Notes: generated by a model from the letters alone, not told the origin. A stretch of DNA of 64,000 nt from Brevundimonas sp. (GCA_003248965.1 QFQU01000017.1:1-64000), one strand, 5' to 3'. Positions 1 to 9,409 are shown, counted from the stretch's first letter. Made by a program: numbers and translations.

Positions 1-479
<479 letters not shown>

Positions 480-486
480 GACGATC

Positions 487-517
487 AGGGGCGACGCCGA
501 AAGGGCCGCCCCTTCTT
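487..517 (+). terminator. Rho-independent terminator after rpoD
   Basis: A stem of AGGGGCG (487-493) with CGCCCCT (507-513) encloses a smaller GCC/GGC pairing and is followed by TCTTCGTTT. It starts 8 bases after the rpoD stop. Because the DUF2798 pseudogene ends at 521 on the other strand, it may serve both converging units. Confidence 0.7.
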
Positions 518-520
518 CGT

Positions 521-784
521 TTAGCGGGCCGGTTCGACCAGGGCGCCGACGATGCGCCGGACCAGCGGCAGGATCAGCAGCAGGACCGGAAAGGCGATCA
601 GCCAGGACAGGCCCTAGGCCTGCATCCAGGCGCTGGGAAAGGCCGGGACGAAGCCCAGGGTTCGAGCGGTGGCGATGGCCGAGACCACGAAGGTCATGAA
701 CAGCGACAGGATCAGCGGCATGATCAGCCCGGCGTAACGGGCGGGCAGGCGTCGAAACCGGATGATGGCGGGATGAGGGTGCAT
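521..784 (-). pseudogene. DUF2798-family small membrane protein with in-frame amber codon
   Basis: Read on the minus strand from an ATG at 784, the frame runs 88 codons to TAA at 523-521, broken once by TAG at codon 57 (bases 616-614). Before the stop is a hydrophobic helix (GLIMPLILSLFMTFVVSAIA); after it a second one (LSWLIAFPVLLLILPLVRRI) and the tail VGALVEPAR. Two short helices with this spacing and tail are what I recognise as DUF2798. Family members usually have tryptophan near this position, so a single TGG to TAG change explains the break. If the stop is real, only the first helix is made. Function of the family is unknown. Confidence 0.65.
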
Positions 785-1008
785 GGTTTGCGTCTCTGTA
801 TGGTCAGGTCTTCGGCATGGACATCCACCGGGCGAGCCGGTCCCGGCCGAAGAACGGGATGGATGCGTTGCCTGACGTGAGACGCTTACGGCCGCCGAGG
901 CGACGCTGACCCTCTAGCAAGATTGAGAGTGTTTCGCAACAACCCGCCGCGCGTATCCTCGCTGTCTCGTGATGTGGTCGTGGCGCGAATTCGACTAGCG
1001 TCCGGACG

Positions 1009-1749
1009 ATGCTCGTCCCCTTTCGTCGTCTGTTCGTCGCCGCTGCGACCGTTCTGATCCTTAGCGGCTGCGTGCGTCGCCCGCCCGAGCCGCTGCGGCC
1101 GGCGCCCAGCCCCTATCCGTCGCGCAGCGCCGCCCCCCTGGTCGGGGGGCTGGTGGACCGGCCCATCGACGGCGGCACGCAAGGCGCCGTGGTCCGCGAA
1201 GGGGCGGACCTGGGACGGTGTCTGGCGGAACTGAACGCGGCGCGCGTGACCTTCAGCCCCGTGCCGGATCGCCAGATGACGCCGGTCTGCGGCCTGCATC
1301 ACGGCGGGGTTCTGGGGCCGGACCTGGGAACGGTGGCGCGGATGGCGCCGGGCGATGTCGAAATGACCTGCCAGACGGCCCTGGCCCTGAGCATCTGGCG
1401 GCGTCAGTCGCTGGAGCCGGCGGCGCGCGAGATCCTGGGGTCGGACGTGGTTCAGATCGACCATATGGGCGCCTACGCCTGTCGCAATGTGAACAACGGC
1501 GCGGGCTCCAACCGCATCAGCGCCCACGCCCAGGCGGCGGCCCTGGATTTCGCCGGGGTGCAGCTGCGCGACGGGCGACGCATCACCGTGACCAAGGACT
1601 GGAACGGCGGCACGGCCGAGGCCCGCTTCCTGCGCCGCATCCGCGACGACGCCTGCCGCATCTTCGGCACGACGCTGAGCCCCGACTACAACGCCGTCCA
1701 CTACGACCACCTGCATCTGGAGGCGACCGACACGCGTTTCTGTCGTTAG
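1009..1749 (+). CDS. Extensin-like C-terminal domain lipoprotein
   Basis: A 246-residue predicted outer-membrane or periplasmic lipoprotein of the extensin-like family (Pfam Extensin-like_C), which is related to VanY/M15-type zinc peptidases. The N-terminus is basic then hydrophobic and ends in the lipobox LSGC (Cys21), followed by a Pro-rich linker. The conserved domain occupies about residues 65-246. It has SAHAQAAALDF and the terminal VHYDHLHLE, the His/Asp residues expected for metal binding. The family is assumed to act on cell-wall peptides, but the substrate is not established. It stands alone between the DUF2798 remnant and the converging DUF1428 gene, and ends in TAG. Confidence 0.85.
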   Translation: MLVPFRRLFVAAATVLILSGCVRRPPEPLRPAPSPYPSRSAAPLVGGLVDRPIDGGTQGAVVREGADLGRCLAELNAARVTFSPVPDRQMTPVCGLHHGGVLGPDLGTVARMAPGDVEMTCQTALALSIWRRQSLEPAAREILGSDVVQIDHMGAYACRNVNNGAGSNRISAHAQAAALDFAGVQLRDGRRITVTKDWNGGTAEARFLRRIRDDACRIFGTTLSPDYNAVHYDHLHLEATDTRFCR

Positions 1750-1752
1750 AGG

Positions 1753-2106
1753 TCAGGCCCTGCCCTCGAACACGGCTTCGAACCCGCCCCACATCATGCG
1801 TTTGCCGTCGAAGGGCATGTCCATGTCGGCGAAGGCGGGATCGTTCTCCATCTGGGCCCAGCAGGCGTCGGCGGTCGCGCGGTCGGGCCAGGTGATCCAG
1901 GAGAAGACCACCACCTCGCCCGGTTCCAGTTTCACCGCCATGGGGAAGCTGGTCAGCTTGCCGTCGGGCACATCCTGGCCCCAGGTCTCGACCTGGGACA
2001 GGGCGCCGTATTTCTTGAACAGCGGCCAAGCGGCTTCGGCGGACTTGACGTAGCGCGCCTTGTCCTCGGATTTCACGGGGGTCAGGAAGCCGGTCACATA
2101 GGTCAT
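1753..2106 (-). CDS. DUF1428 family protein
   Basis: A 117-residue cytoplasmic protein recognised as DUF1428, a small alpha/beta (dimeric ferredoxin-like) family of unknown function. Typical family phrases are MTYVTGF at the start, KKYGALSQVETWGQDVPDG in the middle, and MPFDGKRMMWGGFEAV at the end. It is the third gene of a minus-strand set with two VOC-fold proteins upstream (24 bp gap to the nearest), all divergent from an HxlR-type regulator. The set is probably one transcription unit under that regulator. The 3' end comes 3 bases from the stop of the converging extensin-like gene. Confidence 0.85.
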   Translation of the reverse strand: MTYVTGFLTPVKSEDKARYVKSAEAAWPLFKKYGALSQVETWGQDVPDGKLTSFPMAVKLEPGEVVVFSWITWPDRATADACWAQMENDPAFADMDMPFDGKRMMWGGFEAVFEGRA

Positions 2107-2130
2107 GGTTCGTCTCCAATCTACATGGGT

Positions 2131-2616
2131 TCAAAGGTCGGCGACGGCGCGATCCAGCGCCGCGATGTCGATCTTGATCATGCCCATCATGGCCTGCATG
2201 GCGGCCTTGGCGCGCGCAGGGTTCGGATCGGTGGTCAGTTCCATCAGGCGACGAGGCGTGATCTGCCACGACAGGCCCCAGCGGTCCTTCAGCCAGCCGC
2301 AGGCGTTCTCGCGGCCGCCGTCGGCGATCAGGGCGTTCCACAGCCGATCCGTCTCGGCCTGATCCTCGGTCATCACCATGAAGGAGACAGCCTCGGTGAA
2401 GCGAAAGTTCGGTCCGCCGTTCAGCGCCAGATACTCACGACCCGCCAGCACGAACTGCACCGTCAGGACCGAGCCGGCGACGCCGGACGGCGTATCGACC
2501 GGCGAGCGGTTGACGGCGGTGACGCGGCTGTCGGGCAGCAGGCCGACATAGAAGGCGGCCGCCGCCTCGGCCTCGCCGTCGAACCACAGGCAGGGAACGA
2601 TCTTGTCGGCCATCAC
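2131..2616 (-). CDS. VOC family protein, PhnB / 3-demethylubiquinone methyltransferase-like fold
   Basis: A 161-residue protein of the PhnB-like branch of the vicinal-oxygen-chelate superfamily. It opens with KIVPCLWFDGEAEAAAAFY, a characteristic start of this branch, and contains YLALNGGPNFRFTEAVSFMV and CGWLKDRWGLSWQI. Despite the frequent database name, members are not demonstrated ubiquinone methyltransferases, so I do not assign a reaction. The start overlaps the stop of the upstream VOC gene by 4 bp (ATGA), which indicates translational coupling. Confidence 0.85.
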   Translation of the reverse strand: MMADKIVPCLWFDGEAEAAAAFYVGLLPDSRVTAVNRSPVDTPSGVAGSVLTVQFVLAGREYLALNGGPNFRFTEAVSFMVMTEDQAETDRLWNALIADGGRENACGWLKDRWGLSWQITPRRLMELTTDPNPARAKAAMQAMMGMIKIDIAALDRAVADL

Positions 2617-3056
2617 GAGACTCCGGCGTCGGCGGTGAAGGCTTCAGGACCGGCGGCGACGGCGGCGGGGTCCATCCACATGACCTCCCAGATATGACCG
2701 TCCGGGTCGGCATAGCTGCGGCCATACATGAAGCCGTAGTCCTGGGTCGTGTTGGGATCGACCTGACCGCCCGCGCCCGCGGCCTGGGCGACGACGGCGT
2801 CGACCGCCGCGCGGCTGTCCTGCGACAGGCACAGCAGAACCTGGGCCGAGGCGTGGGCGTCGGGAATCTGGCGGTCGGTGAAGGTGCGCCATTTGTCATG
2901 AGTCAGCAGCATGACGTGGATCACGTCCGACACGACCATGCAGGCAGCCGTATCGTCACTGAACATGGGGTTTTTGGTCGCGCCGACGGCCTCGTAGAAG
3001 GCGATGGACCGGGACAGGTCGGCGACGGGCAGGTTGATGAAGATCAGCTGGGGCAC
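2613..3056 (-). CDS. VOC family protein (glyoxalase/bleomycin-resistance fold)
   Basis: A 147-residue protein of the glyoxalase/dioxygenase superfamily. The N-terminal half begins MPQLIFINLPVADLSRSIAFYE, and the C-terminal half carries YGRSYADPDGHIWEVMWMDP with the DPDGH-E arrangement typical of the metal-binding half. It is the first gene of the minus-strand VOC/VOC/DUF1428 unit. Its start lies 59 bp from the start of a divergent HxlR-type regulator, so the shared intergenic stretch probably holds both promoters. The substrate is unknown; a role in detoxification is a guess from the family. Confidence 0.85.
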   Translation of the reverse strand: MPQLIFINLPVADLSRSIAFYEAVGATKNPMFSDDTAACMVVSDVIHVMLLTHDKWRTFTDRQIPDAHASAQVLLCLSQDSRAAVDAVVAQAAGAGGQVDPNTTQDYGFMYGRSYADPDGHIWEVMWMDPAAVAAGPEAFTADAGVS

Positions 3057-3115
3057 GGCGTTTCCTTATCCTTGTTGTTTGCGAAACCTGACCCTGATGA
3101 TTACGATAGTCAACC

Positions 3116-3799
3116 ATGAAGTTAGAAAAGATAACTGCTAAGGCTGGTCGCCGGTATCATGACGCCTGCGGGGCGGCGCACGGCCTGGACCTGATCGGCG
3201 AGCGGTGGGCGCTGCTGGTCATCCGCGAATTGATGATGGGGCCGCGCCGGTTCGGCGACCTGAAGAAGGATTTGCACGGCCTGTCGGCCAATGTGCTGAC
3301 CCAGCGTCTGGAAGGGCTGGAGGCGTCGGGCGTCCTGCGGCGTCGAAAGCTGCCGCCGCCCGCTTCGGTTCAGGTCTATGAGCTGACGGACTGGGGCTAT
3401 GAGATCAAGCCGGTCTTCATGGTGCTGGGTCGCTGGGCCGCGCGCTCGCCGCTGCACGACCCGACCCTGCCGATCAGCGCGGTGTCGATCATGCAATCGT
3501 TCGAGACCATGTTCGACCCGGCCCTGACGGGTGATGCGGCCATGACCCTGGGGTTCGTCTTCGGCGACGAGCCGTTCGTGGTGCGGATCGCGGACGGGGC
3601 GCTCACGACGGCGCGCGGGATCGACGAGGGCGCCCAGGTGGTGCTGACGACCCAGCCGCCGCTGGTCGCGGCCTGCGTCTATGGCAAGGTTCCGCCGGCC
3701 GCCTTCGAGACCGAGGGGCTGATGACGATTACCGGCGACCGGGGCGTGTTCGACTGCTTCGTCGGCTTCTTCAACCTGCCCGAAAAGGCGGCCGTCTGA
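3116..3799 (+). CDS. HxlR-type winged-helix regulator with C-terminal SCP2-like domain
   Basis: A 227-residue transcription factor. Residues 10-115 form the HxlR winged helix: CGAAHGLDLIGERWALLVIRE, then FGDLKKDLHGLSANVLTQRL and the wing segment YELTDWG. The remaining half (SFETMFDPALTGDAAMTLGFVFGDEPFVVRI) resembles an SCP2-like lipid-binding fold, which some HxlR regulators carry as a probable sensor part. Its position, divergent from two VOC proteins and a DUF1428 protein with a 59 bp gap, suggests it controls them and itself. The inducer is unknown. Confidence 0.85.
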   Translation: MKLEKITAKAGRRYHDACGAAHGLDLIGERWALLVIRELMMGPRRFGDLKKDLHGLSANVLTQRLEGLEASGVLRRRKLPPPASVQVYELTDWGYEIKPVFMVLGRWAARSPLHDPTLPISAVSIMQSFETMFDPALTGDAAMTLGFVFGDEPFVVRIADGALTTARGIDEGAQVVLTTQPPLVAACVYGKVPPAAFETEGLMTITGDRGVFDCFVGFFNLPEKAAV

Positions 3800-3808
3800 G
3801 CGGAGGGG

Positions 3809-4018
3809 TCAGGCCAGGATGTCCAGCAGGGTTCCGGTCATGTCGTCTGCAGTGCGTAGGACGGCGGCGTTGGCCTTGAAGGCGGTCTTGGCCTCGATCT
3901 GTTCGACGGCTTCTTCGGCCAGGTTGTCCAGCGGCGCCTGGGCGGTGCGGCGCGCGCTGGTCTCGAAACGCAGCCGGGCGTCGGCCATTCCGGCGGCGGC
4001 GATGGAAAGGGCCTGCAT
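3809..4018 (-). CDS. Small flagellar rod/hook-like protein (C-terminal rod motif)
   Basis: A 69-residue protein beginning MQALSIAAAGMADARLRFE and ending EAKTAFKANAAVLRTADDM followed by TGTLLDILA. The beginning is like the N-terminus of axial flagellar proteins; the end matches the C-terminal helix of rod and hook proteins (FlgC/FlgG/FlgE), in which an EM(V/I) x AxxAFxAN segment packs in the axial structure. It has lost the middle domain of those proteins. I start it at 4018 because an upstream in-frame ATG at 4147 would add 43 residues unlike the family. No other flagellar structural gene lies nearby, so whether it assembles into the rod is open. Confidence 0.7.
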   Translation of the reverse strand: MQALSIAAAGMADARLRFETSARRTAQAPLDNLAEEAVEQIEAKTAFKANAAVLRTADDMTGTLLDILA

Positions 4019-4148
4019 GGGCGGGCTCCGGGCAAGGTTCGGTCGTTCGCCAAAGTGCGTCTTTCGGGTCAACATCGTCTGAAGGAACAGGGTGAACGGC
4101 GTTTTCCGCCCCGCTTCAGCCTTTATCCATGTATAGAGCGTCGCCATT

Positions 4149-4180
4149 CGCCCGGCCTGAGGTCTGTCCTCGGCCGGGCG
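4149..4180 (+). promoter_or_regulatory. Strong 5'-leader hairpin of the DEAD-box helicase gene
   Basis: CGCCCGGCC (4149-4157) pairs perfectly with GGCCGGGCG (4172-4180), and the stem continues past one unpaired T as GAGG/CCTC around the loop TCTGT, giving 13 base pairs. It ends 44 bases before the helicase start codon and has no T-run after it, so it is more likely a leader structure than a terminator. Confidence 0.5.
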
Positions 4181-4224
4181 CGGTCGTTTCGGCGTCCGCC
4201 CTTGTCCGTTGTCCCAGGTTTCCC

Positions 4225-6108
4225 ATGCCCTTTCCCGCCGTCCACCCTGCGCTTGATCGCGCCTTGATCAACAAGGGCTATGCCGAACCCACTCCGGTTC
4301 AGGCCGCCGTGCTGGAACGCGAACACGCGGACCGCGACCTGCTGGTCTCGGCCCAGACCGGATCGGGCAAGACGGTGGCGTTCGGTCTGGCCGCCGCCCC
4401 GACCTTGCTGGGCGACAAGCCGATCTTCGGCCCCGGCGGCGCGCCCCTGTGCCTGGCCATCGCCCCGACCCGCGAACTGGCCATGCAGGTCGCGGCCGAA
4501 CTGCAATGGCTGTACGCCGACTCGGGCGCCAAGATCGCCACCTGCGTCGGCGGCATGGATGCACGCCGCGAGGCCCGCGCGCTGGGCTTCGGCGTCCATA
4601 TCGTCGTCGGCACGCCGGGCCGCCTGAAGGACCACATCGACCGGGGCAATCTGGACCTGTCCGAGCTGAAGGTCGCCGTCCTGGACGAGGCGGACGAAAT
4701 GCTGGACATGGGCTTCCGCGAGGATCTGGAGTTCATTCTGGACCAGGCCCCGGCCGAACGCCGCACCCTGCTGTTCTCGGCGACCATCGCGCGCGACATC
4801 GCCACCCTGGCCAAACGCTACCAGAAGGACGCGGTCCGCATCGACGCGACGGACAAGACGCGCCAGCACGCCGACATCGAGTACCGCGCCTATCGCATCG
4901 CGCCCAACGAGATCGAACACGCGGTAGTCAACACCCTGCGCTGGTTCGAGGCGCCGCGCGCCATGGTGTTCTGCTCGACACGCGACAGCGTGCGTCACCT
5001 GCAGTCGTCGCTGCTGGAGCGCGGCTTCTCGACCGTCAGCCTGTCGGGCGAAATGGGTCAGCGCGAGCGGACCGATGCGCTGCAGTCGCTGCGTGACGGC
5101 CGCGCCCGCGTCTGCGTCGCCACCGACGTCGCCGCGCGCGGGCTGGATCTGCCGGACCTGGGCCTGGTCATCCATGCCGAACTGCCGATGAACCGTGCGG
5201 GCCTGCTGCACCGTTCGGGCCGCACGGGCCGGGCGGGCAAGAAGGGCGTCTCGGTGATGCTCGTTCCGCACTCTCGCCGTCGCAAGGCCGAGCGGCTGAT
5301 GGACGATGCGGGCGTCGAGGCCATCTGGTCGGGCGCCCCGACCTTTGACGAAATCCGCAAGGCCGACGAAGGTCGCCTGCTGTCGCCCGAATTCTTCGAG
5401 GCCGAGGTGTCCGACGAGGACATGATCGTCGCCAAGCGCATGATCGCCGAGCGCACGCCCGACGAGATCGCCGCCGCCCTGGTTCGCCTGCTCCGCAAGG
5501 AACAGCCGGCGCCGGAAGAACTGTCTGATCCCGGTTCCGATCGCGGCCCGGCCAAACGCGAACGCACGACGCGCGGCGACGACGGCGTGACGGCGACCCC
5601 CTGGCCGGGCGAGCGCCTGGGCGCCGACGAGGTGGTCTGGTTCCGCCTGGACGTGGGCCGTACCAAGAACGCCGACCCCAAATGGCTGATCCCGCTGATC
5701 TGCCGCATTGGAGGCATCTCCAAACCCCAGATCGGCGCGATCCGCACCTTCCCCGACGAGACCCGGTTCGAGATCGCCAAGACCCACGAAAAGGCGTTCC
5801 GCGAAGCCATCGCCGCCTCCAAGGACGAGGTCCGCATCACTCCGTCCGAAGCCCCCACGCCGGGCTCGATGAAGGCCAGCCGTTTCGCCGGCAAGCCGCG
5901 TGAAGACGGCGACCGCCCCTTCAAGAAAGCACCCTACAAACGCGCCGAGGGGGGCGAGGGCGACGCTCGCCCGCCGTTCAAGAAGAAGCCATGGGCGCCG
6001 AAGGCCGACGGCTCGAAACCGGCTGGCGACAAGCCTTTCGCCAAGAAACCCTTCAAGCCCAAGGCGGGCTTCAAGAAGACCGGCTTCAAGGGCAAGCCCA
6101 AGGGCTGA
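4225..6108 (+). CDS. DEAD-box RNA helicase with DbpA-like RNA-binding domain
   Basis: A 627-residue ATP-dependent RNA helicase of the DbpA/CsdA type, probably acting in ribosome assembly or mRNA remodelling. The core has motif Q-like EPTPVQ (22-27), motif I AQTGSGKT (43-50), PTREL, TPGR, DEAD within LDEADEML, SAT, and the C-terminal HRSGRTGRAGKKG. At about residues 471-535 is a DbpA-type RNA-binding domain (WFRLDVGRTKNADPKWLIPL), which in DbpA recognises 23S rRNA. The last 80 residues are a Lys/Pro/Phe-rich disordered tail with FKK repeats. The start at 4225 places the Q motif at the usual distance; an upstream ATG at 4129 would run through the leader hairpin. Confidence 0.93.
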   Translation: MPFPAVHPALDRALINKGYAEPTPVQAAVLEREHADRDLLVSAQTGSGKTVAFGLAAAPTLLGDKPIFGPGGAPLCLAIAPTRELAMQVAAELQWLYADSGAKIATCVGGMDARREARALGFGVHIVVGTPGRLKDHIDRGNLDLSELKVAVLDEADEMLDMGFREDLEFILDQAPAERRTLLFSATIARDIATLAKRYQKDAVRIDATDKTRQHADIEYRAYRIAPNEIEHAVVNTLRWFEAPRAMVFCSTRDSVRHLQSSLLERGFSTVSLSGEMGQRERTDALQSLRDGRARVCVATDVAARGLDLPDLGLVIHAELPMNRAGLLHRSGRTGRAGKKGVSVMLVPHSRRRKAERLMDDAGVEAIWSGAPTFDEIRKADEGRLLSPEFFEAEVSDEDMIVAKRMIAERTPDEIAAALVRLLRKEQPAPEELSDPGSDRGPAKRERTTRGDDGVTATPWPGERLGADEVVWFRLDVGRTKNADPKWLIPLICRIGGISKPQIGAIRTFPDETRFEIAKTHEKAFREAIAASKDEVRITPSEAPTPGSMKASRFAGKPREDGDRPFKKAPYKRAEGGEGDARPPFKKKPWAPKADGSKPAGDKPFAKKPFKPKAGFKKTGFKGKPKG

Positions 6109-6123
6109 GACTTGCCTGATCGC

Positions 6124-6146
6124 GGCCGGAGGCGCACCCTCCGGCC
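6124..6146 (+). promoter_or_regulatory. Hairpin between helicase and DUF962 gene, directly before the start codon
   Basis: GGCCGGAGG (6124-6132) pairs with CCTCCGGCC (6138-6146) around CGCAC. The only good Shine-Dalgarno match (GGAGG, 6128-6132) is inside the 5' arm, and the DUF962 ATG follows the 3' arm by one base. It could terminate part of the helicase transcript or mask the ribosome binding site; there is no T-run. Confidence 0.5.
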
Positions 6147-6147
6147 A

Positions 6148-6471
6148 ATGAGCACGCCGTCCGAGCCCCAGGGTCGATACGCCTCGTTCCAGGCCTTCTA
6201 TCCCTATTACATCCACGAACACTCCAACCGGACCTGCCGACGCATCCATGTGGTCGGGACCGGATTGGTGATCCTGGCCTTCGTCGTCTTTCTGGCGACG
6301 CGGAACCCGTGGTGGCTCCTGGCCATGCCGCTGGTCGGCTATGGTTTCGCCTGGGTCGGACATTTCTTCTTCGAGAAGAACCGGCCGGCGACCTTCAAAT
6401 ATCCGTTGTGGAGCCTGATGGGCGATTTCCGACTGTTCTTCGAGACCGTCTCGGGCCGCCGCCGGTTCTGA
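6148..6471 (+). CDS. DUF962 / Mpo1-like small integral membrane protein
   Basis: A 107-residue membrane protein of the DUF962 family. It contains the conserved N-terminal FQAFYPYYIHEHSNRTCRRI, two membrane segments (VVGTGLVILAFVVFLAT and WWLLAMPLVGYGFAWVGHFF), and the signature FFEKNRPATFKYPLWSLMGD with the conserved histidines. In yeast the family member Mpo1 is an Fe(II) dioxygenase that alpha-oxidises 2-hydroxy fatty acids; whether bacterial members do this is not shown. The start at 6148 is the first ATG after the intergenic hairpin. It probably lies at the end of the helicase transcription unit. Confidence 0.8.
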   Translation: MSTPSEPQGRYASFQAFYPYYIHEHSNRTCRRIHVVGTGLVILAFVVFLATRNPWWLLAMPLVGYGFAWVGHFFFEKNRPATFKYPLWSLMGDFRLFFETVSGRRRF

Positions 6472-6559
6472 CCCCACGGCGCGGGAGCGAAAGCTTCACC
6501 TTGCGTGGAAATGGCGTATGCTTCGGGGCGCGGCAGGACGCCGCAGCGGGAGGGAGCCC

Positions 6560-7459
6560 ATGAGATCAATCGCCATCGTAACGGCTGCGGCGTTGCTGCT
6601 GACGCCGAGTGTCAGCTTCGCGCAGAAGTCGGCGGTCCGGAACGGGCCGGACTTCACCCTGGACCCCAACTATGGCTCGACGCGCCTGTCCAGCGGCTTC
6701 ACGCCCGATCCCTTCACCAAGTCGATCCGTGCGGGCGGCAGCACCCAGGCGTCGCGCGTCCGTTCGGACTGCGAGGGCGCGGTCAGTTCGGCGCCGGATT
6801 TCCAGCTGTTCTACGAGGCCGGCTCGCTGGACCTGACCTTCTCGGTGGCGGCGGCCCAGGACACCACATTGCTGATCAACACCCCCAGCGGCCGGTGGCT
6901 GTGCGACGACGACAGCGGCGGTGATCTGGATCCGAAGATCACGGTCAATTCGCCGGAAAGCGGCCGCTACGACGTGTGGGTCGGCACCTATAACAACAGC
7001 ATGGTCCAATCGACGCTGTCGATCAGCGAACTGGGCGGCTCCGGCAGTTCGAGCGGAAGCGGCTCGCCGGACATCAATCTGAATGCGAACTACGGCAGCA
7101 CCAACCTGCGTGCGGGCTTCACGCCCGACCCCTTCACCAAGTCGATCCTGGCCGGCGGTTCCATCCCCGCCGAACGAGCCAAGTCGGGTTGCGAAGGCAA
7201 TGTCAGCGCCGCGCCGGACTTCCAAGTCTTCTACGACGCCGGAGACGCGGACCTGACCTTCACGGTAGAGGCCGACAGCGACACCACCCTGCTGATCAAC
7301 ACGCCGAACGGCCGCTGGTATTGCGACGACGACAGCGCCGGCAGCCTGAACCCGAAGGTGACGATCACCAATCCGCAGAACGGTCGCTATGACGTCTGGG
7401 TCGGCACCTACGGCTCCGACATGGTGCAATCGACGCTGAAGGTCACGGAGATCGACTGA
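6560..7459 (+). CDS. Secreted protein made of two tandem beta-sandwich-like repeats
   Basis: A 299-residue exported protein: signal peptide MRSIAIVTAAALLLTPSVSF then AQ (cleavage near residue 22), followed by two homologous domains at about 29-160 and 170-299 joined by a Gly/Ser linker. Each repeat has NYGST, GFTPDPFTKSI, LINTP(S/N)GRW, CDDDS and SGRYDVWVGTY or its equivalent. The pattern of NPxxG(R)YDVWVGTY with a nearby acidic CDDDS turn resembles PPC-type (pre-peptidase C-terminal) and related calcium-binding sandwiches, but no protease domain is present. The start has a good ribosome site (GGGAGG) just upstream. Function unknown; binding or adhesion in the envelope is only a guess. Confidence 0.75.
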   Translation: MRSIAIVTAAALLLTPSVSFAQKSAVRNGPDFTLDPNYGSTRLSSGFTPDPFTKSIRAGGSTQASRVRSDCEGAVSSAPDFQLFYEAGSLDLTFSVAAAQDTTLLINTPSGRWLCDDDSGGDLDPKITVNSPESGRYDVWVGTYNNSMVQSTLSISELGGSGSSSGSGSPDINLNANYGSTNLRAGFTPDPFTKSILAGGSIPAERAKSGCEGNVSAAPDFQVFYDAGDADLTFTVEADSDTTLLINTPNGRWYCDDDSAGSLNPKVTITNPQNGRYDVWVGTYGSDMVQSTLKVTEID

Positions 7460-7487
7460 TCGGCCGGCCCGCAATGCGGAATTGAAG

Positions 7488-7516
7488 ACGCCGGCGACGG
7501 GCCCCGTCGCCGGCGT
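7488..7516. terminator. Bidirectional terminator hairpin between convergent genes
   Basis: A 13-bp perfect stem, ACGCCGGCGACGG (7488-7500) with its complement (7504-7516), and a 3-base loop lies between the stop of the duplicated-domain protein and the stop of the convergent 3D-domain gene. It is followed by CATTTTCG on the plus strand. Confidence 0.65.
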
Positions 7517-7542
7517 TCTGCATTTTCGTAAAGACAGGCGGC

Positions 7543-8124
7543 TCAGCGCGAGGCGTTTTCCCAGGCCGGCGGGCAGCCGTCGAACCGGCCGGCGTCGGCG
7601 ATAGTCAGGGTGCGCATGTTCAGGCGACGGGCCTGAGCCATCGAACCGCTGCCGTGGCCGGTGTAGAGATCGATCTTCTGGCCCTTGATAGCGCCGCCGG
7701 TATCCGAGGCGTACCAGTAGCCGTCGTGGATCGAGCCGTCGGCCAGGCGCATTCCAACCGTTTCGCGGATGAACAGTTTGGTGCGGCGCGGAATGACGCG
7801 CGGATCGACCGCGACCGTGCGCATCGCGACAGGACGGCAACCCAGGGAATCGTTGCCCGTCGCGCCGCCGCCGCCCGCATGATAGAGGCGCGCCGACGCG
7901 CGCCAATCCGGATCTCCGGCCATCAACTCCTGCTGTTCGGCGCTGAGCGCCGTCTGCAGTTCGTCGGCCGCGTCCGCTGCATCCTCCGAGGAACCGACCG
8001 TGGCTGCGGGCGTTTCCACCCTGCCGGCATCCGCCGCGACAGCGACATTGTAAGGGACGGGCCCGCTCGTGATCGAGGACAGGGCGGCCCAGAACATGGC
8101 GATGGCAGCGGAAGCGCCGATCAT
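7543..8124 (-). CDS. 3D-domain (Asp-Asp-Asp) exported protein
   Basis: A 193-residue protein with a hydrophobic N-terminal signal or anchor (residues 1-25), a low-complexity linker, and a C-terminal 3D domain at about 100-180. The domain shows the three-aspartate pattern: AVDPRVIPRRTKLFI, YASDTGGAIKG and KIDLYTGHG. In MltA this fold forms the lytic transglycosylase catalytic region, and stand-alone 3D proteins are thought to act on peptidoglycan. Two cysteines (GCRPV and DGCPPAW) could form a disulphide in the periplasm. An AT-rich 200-bp region with GTTAAC upstream probably contains its promoter. Confidence 0.8.
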   Translation of the reverse strand: MIGASAAIAMFWAALSSITSGPVPYNVAVAADAGRVETPAATVGSSEDAADAADELQTALSAEQQELMAGDPDWRASARLYHAGGGGATGNDSLGCRPVAMRTVAVDPRVIPRRTKLFIRETVGMRLADGSIHDGYWYASDTGGAIKGQKIDLYTGHGSGSMAQARRLNMRTLTIADAGRFDGCPPAWENASR

Positions 8125-8332
8125 GGATTTGGCTCAGGAGGCGCCGGCTCCCAACGCCGCCGGCGCACGTCTTTTCGCGTTAACTTATGGCCAGAAAGGG
8201 GCGAAACGGCTCCGAACGCGGCGCGTTACCGATTGTTTCTTGGTTAATCCATTGAAATAAAGTCATATTTTTTGGTTCGTCGGCAGGCCCCGTTCGGCGA
8301 GGTTCCGCCTGGGATCGCGCGTCGAATCGGCC

Positions 8333-9409
<1,077 letters not shown>

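Noticed and set aside
4123..6477. 784-codon frame antisense to the helicase gene
   Set aside because: An Arg/Gly/Ala-rich long frame expected from high-GC codon bias opposite a real gene; no family features.
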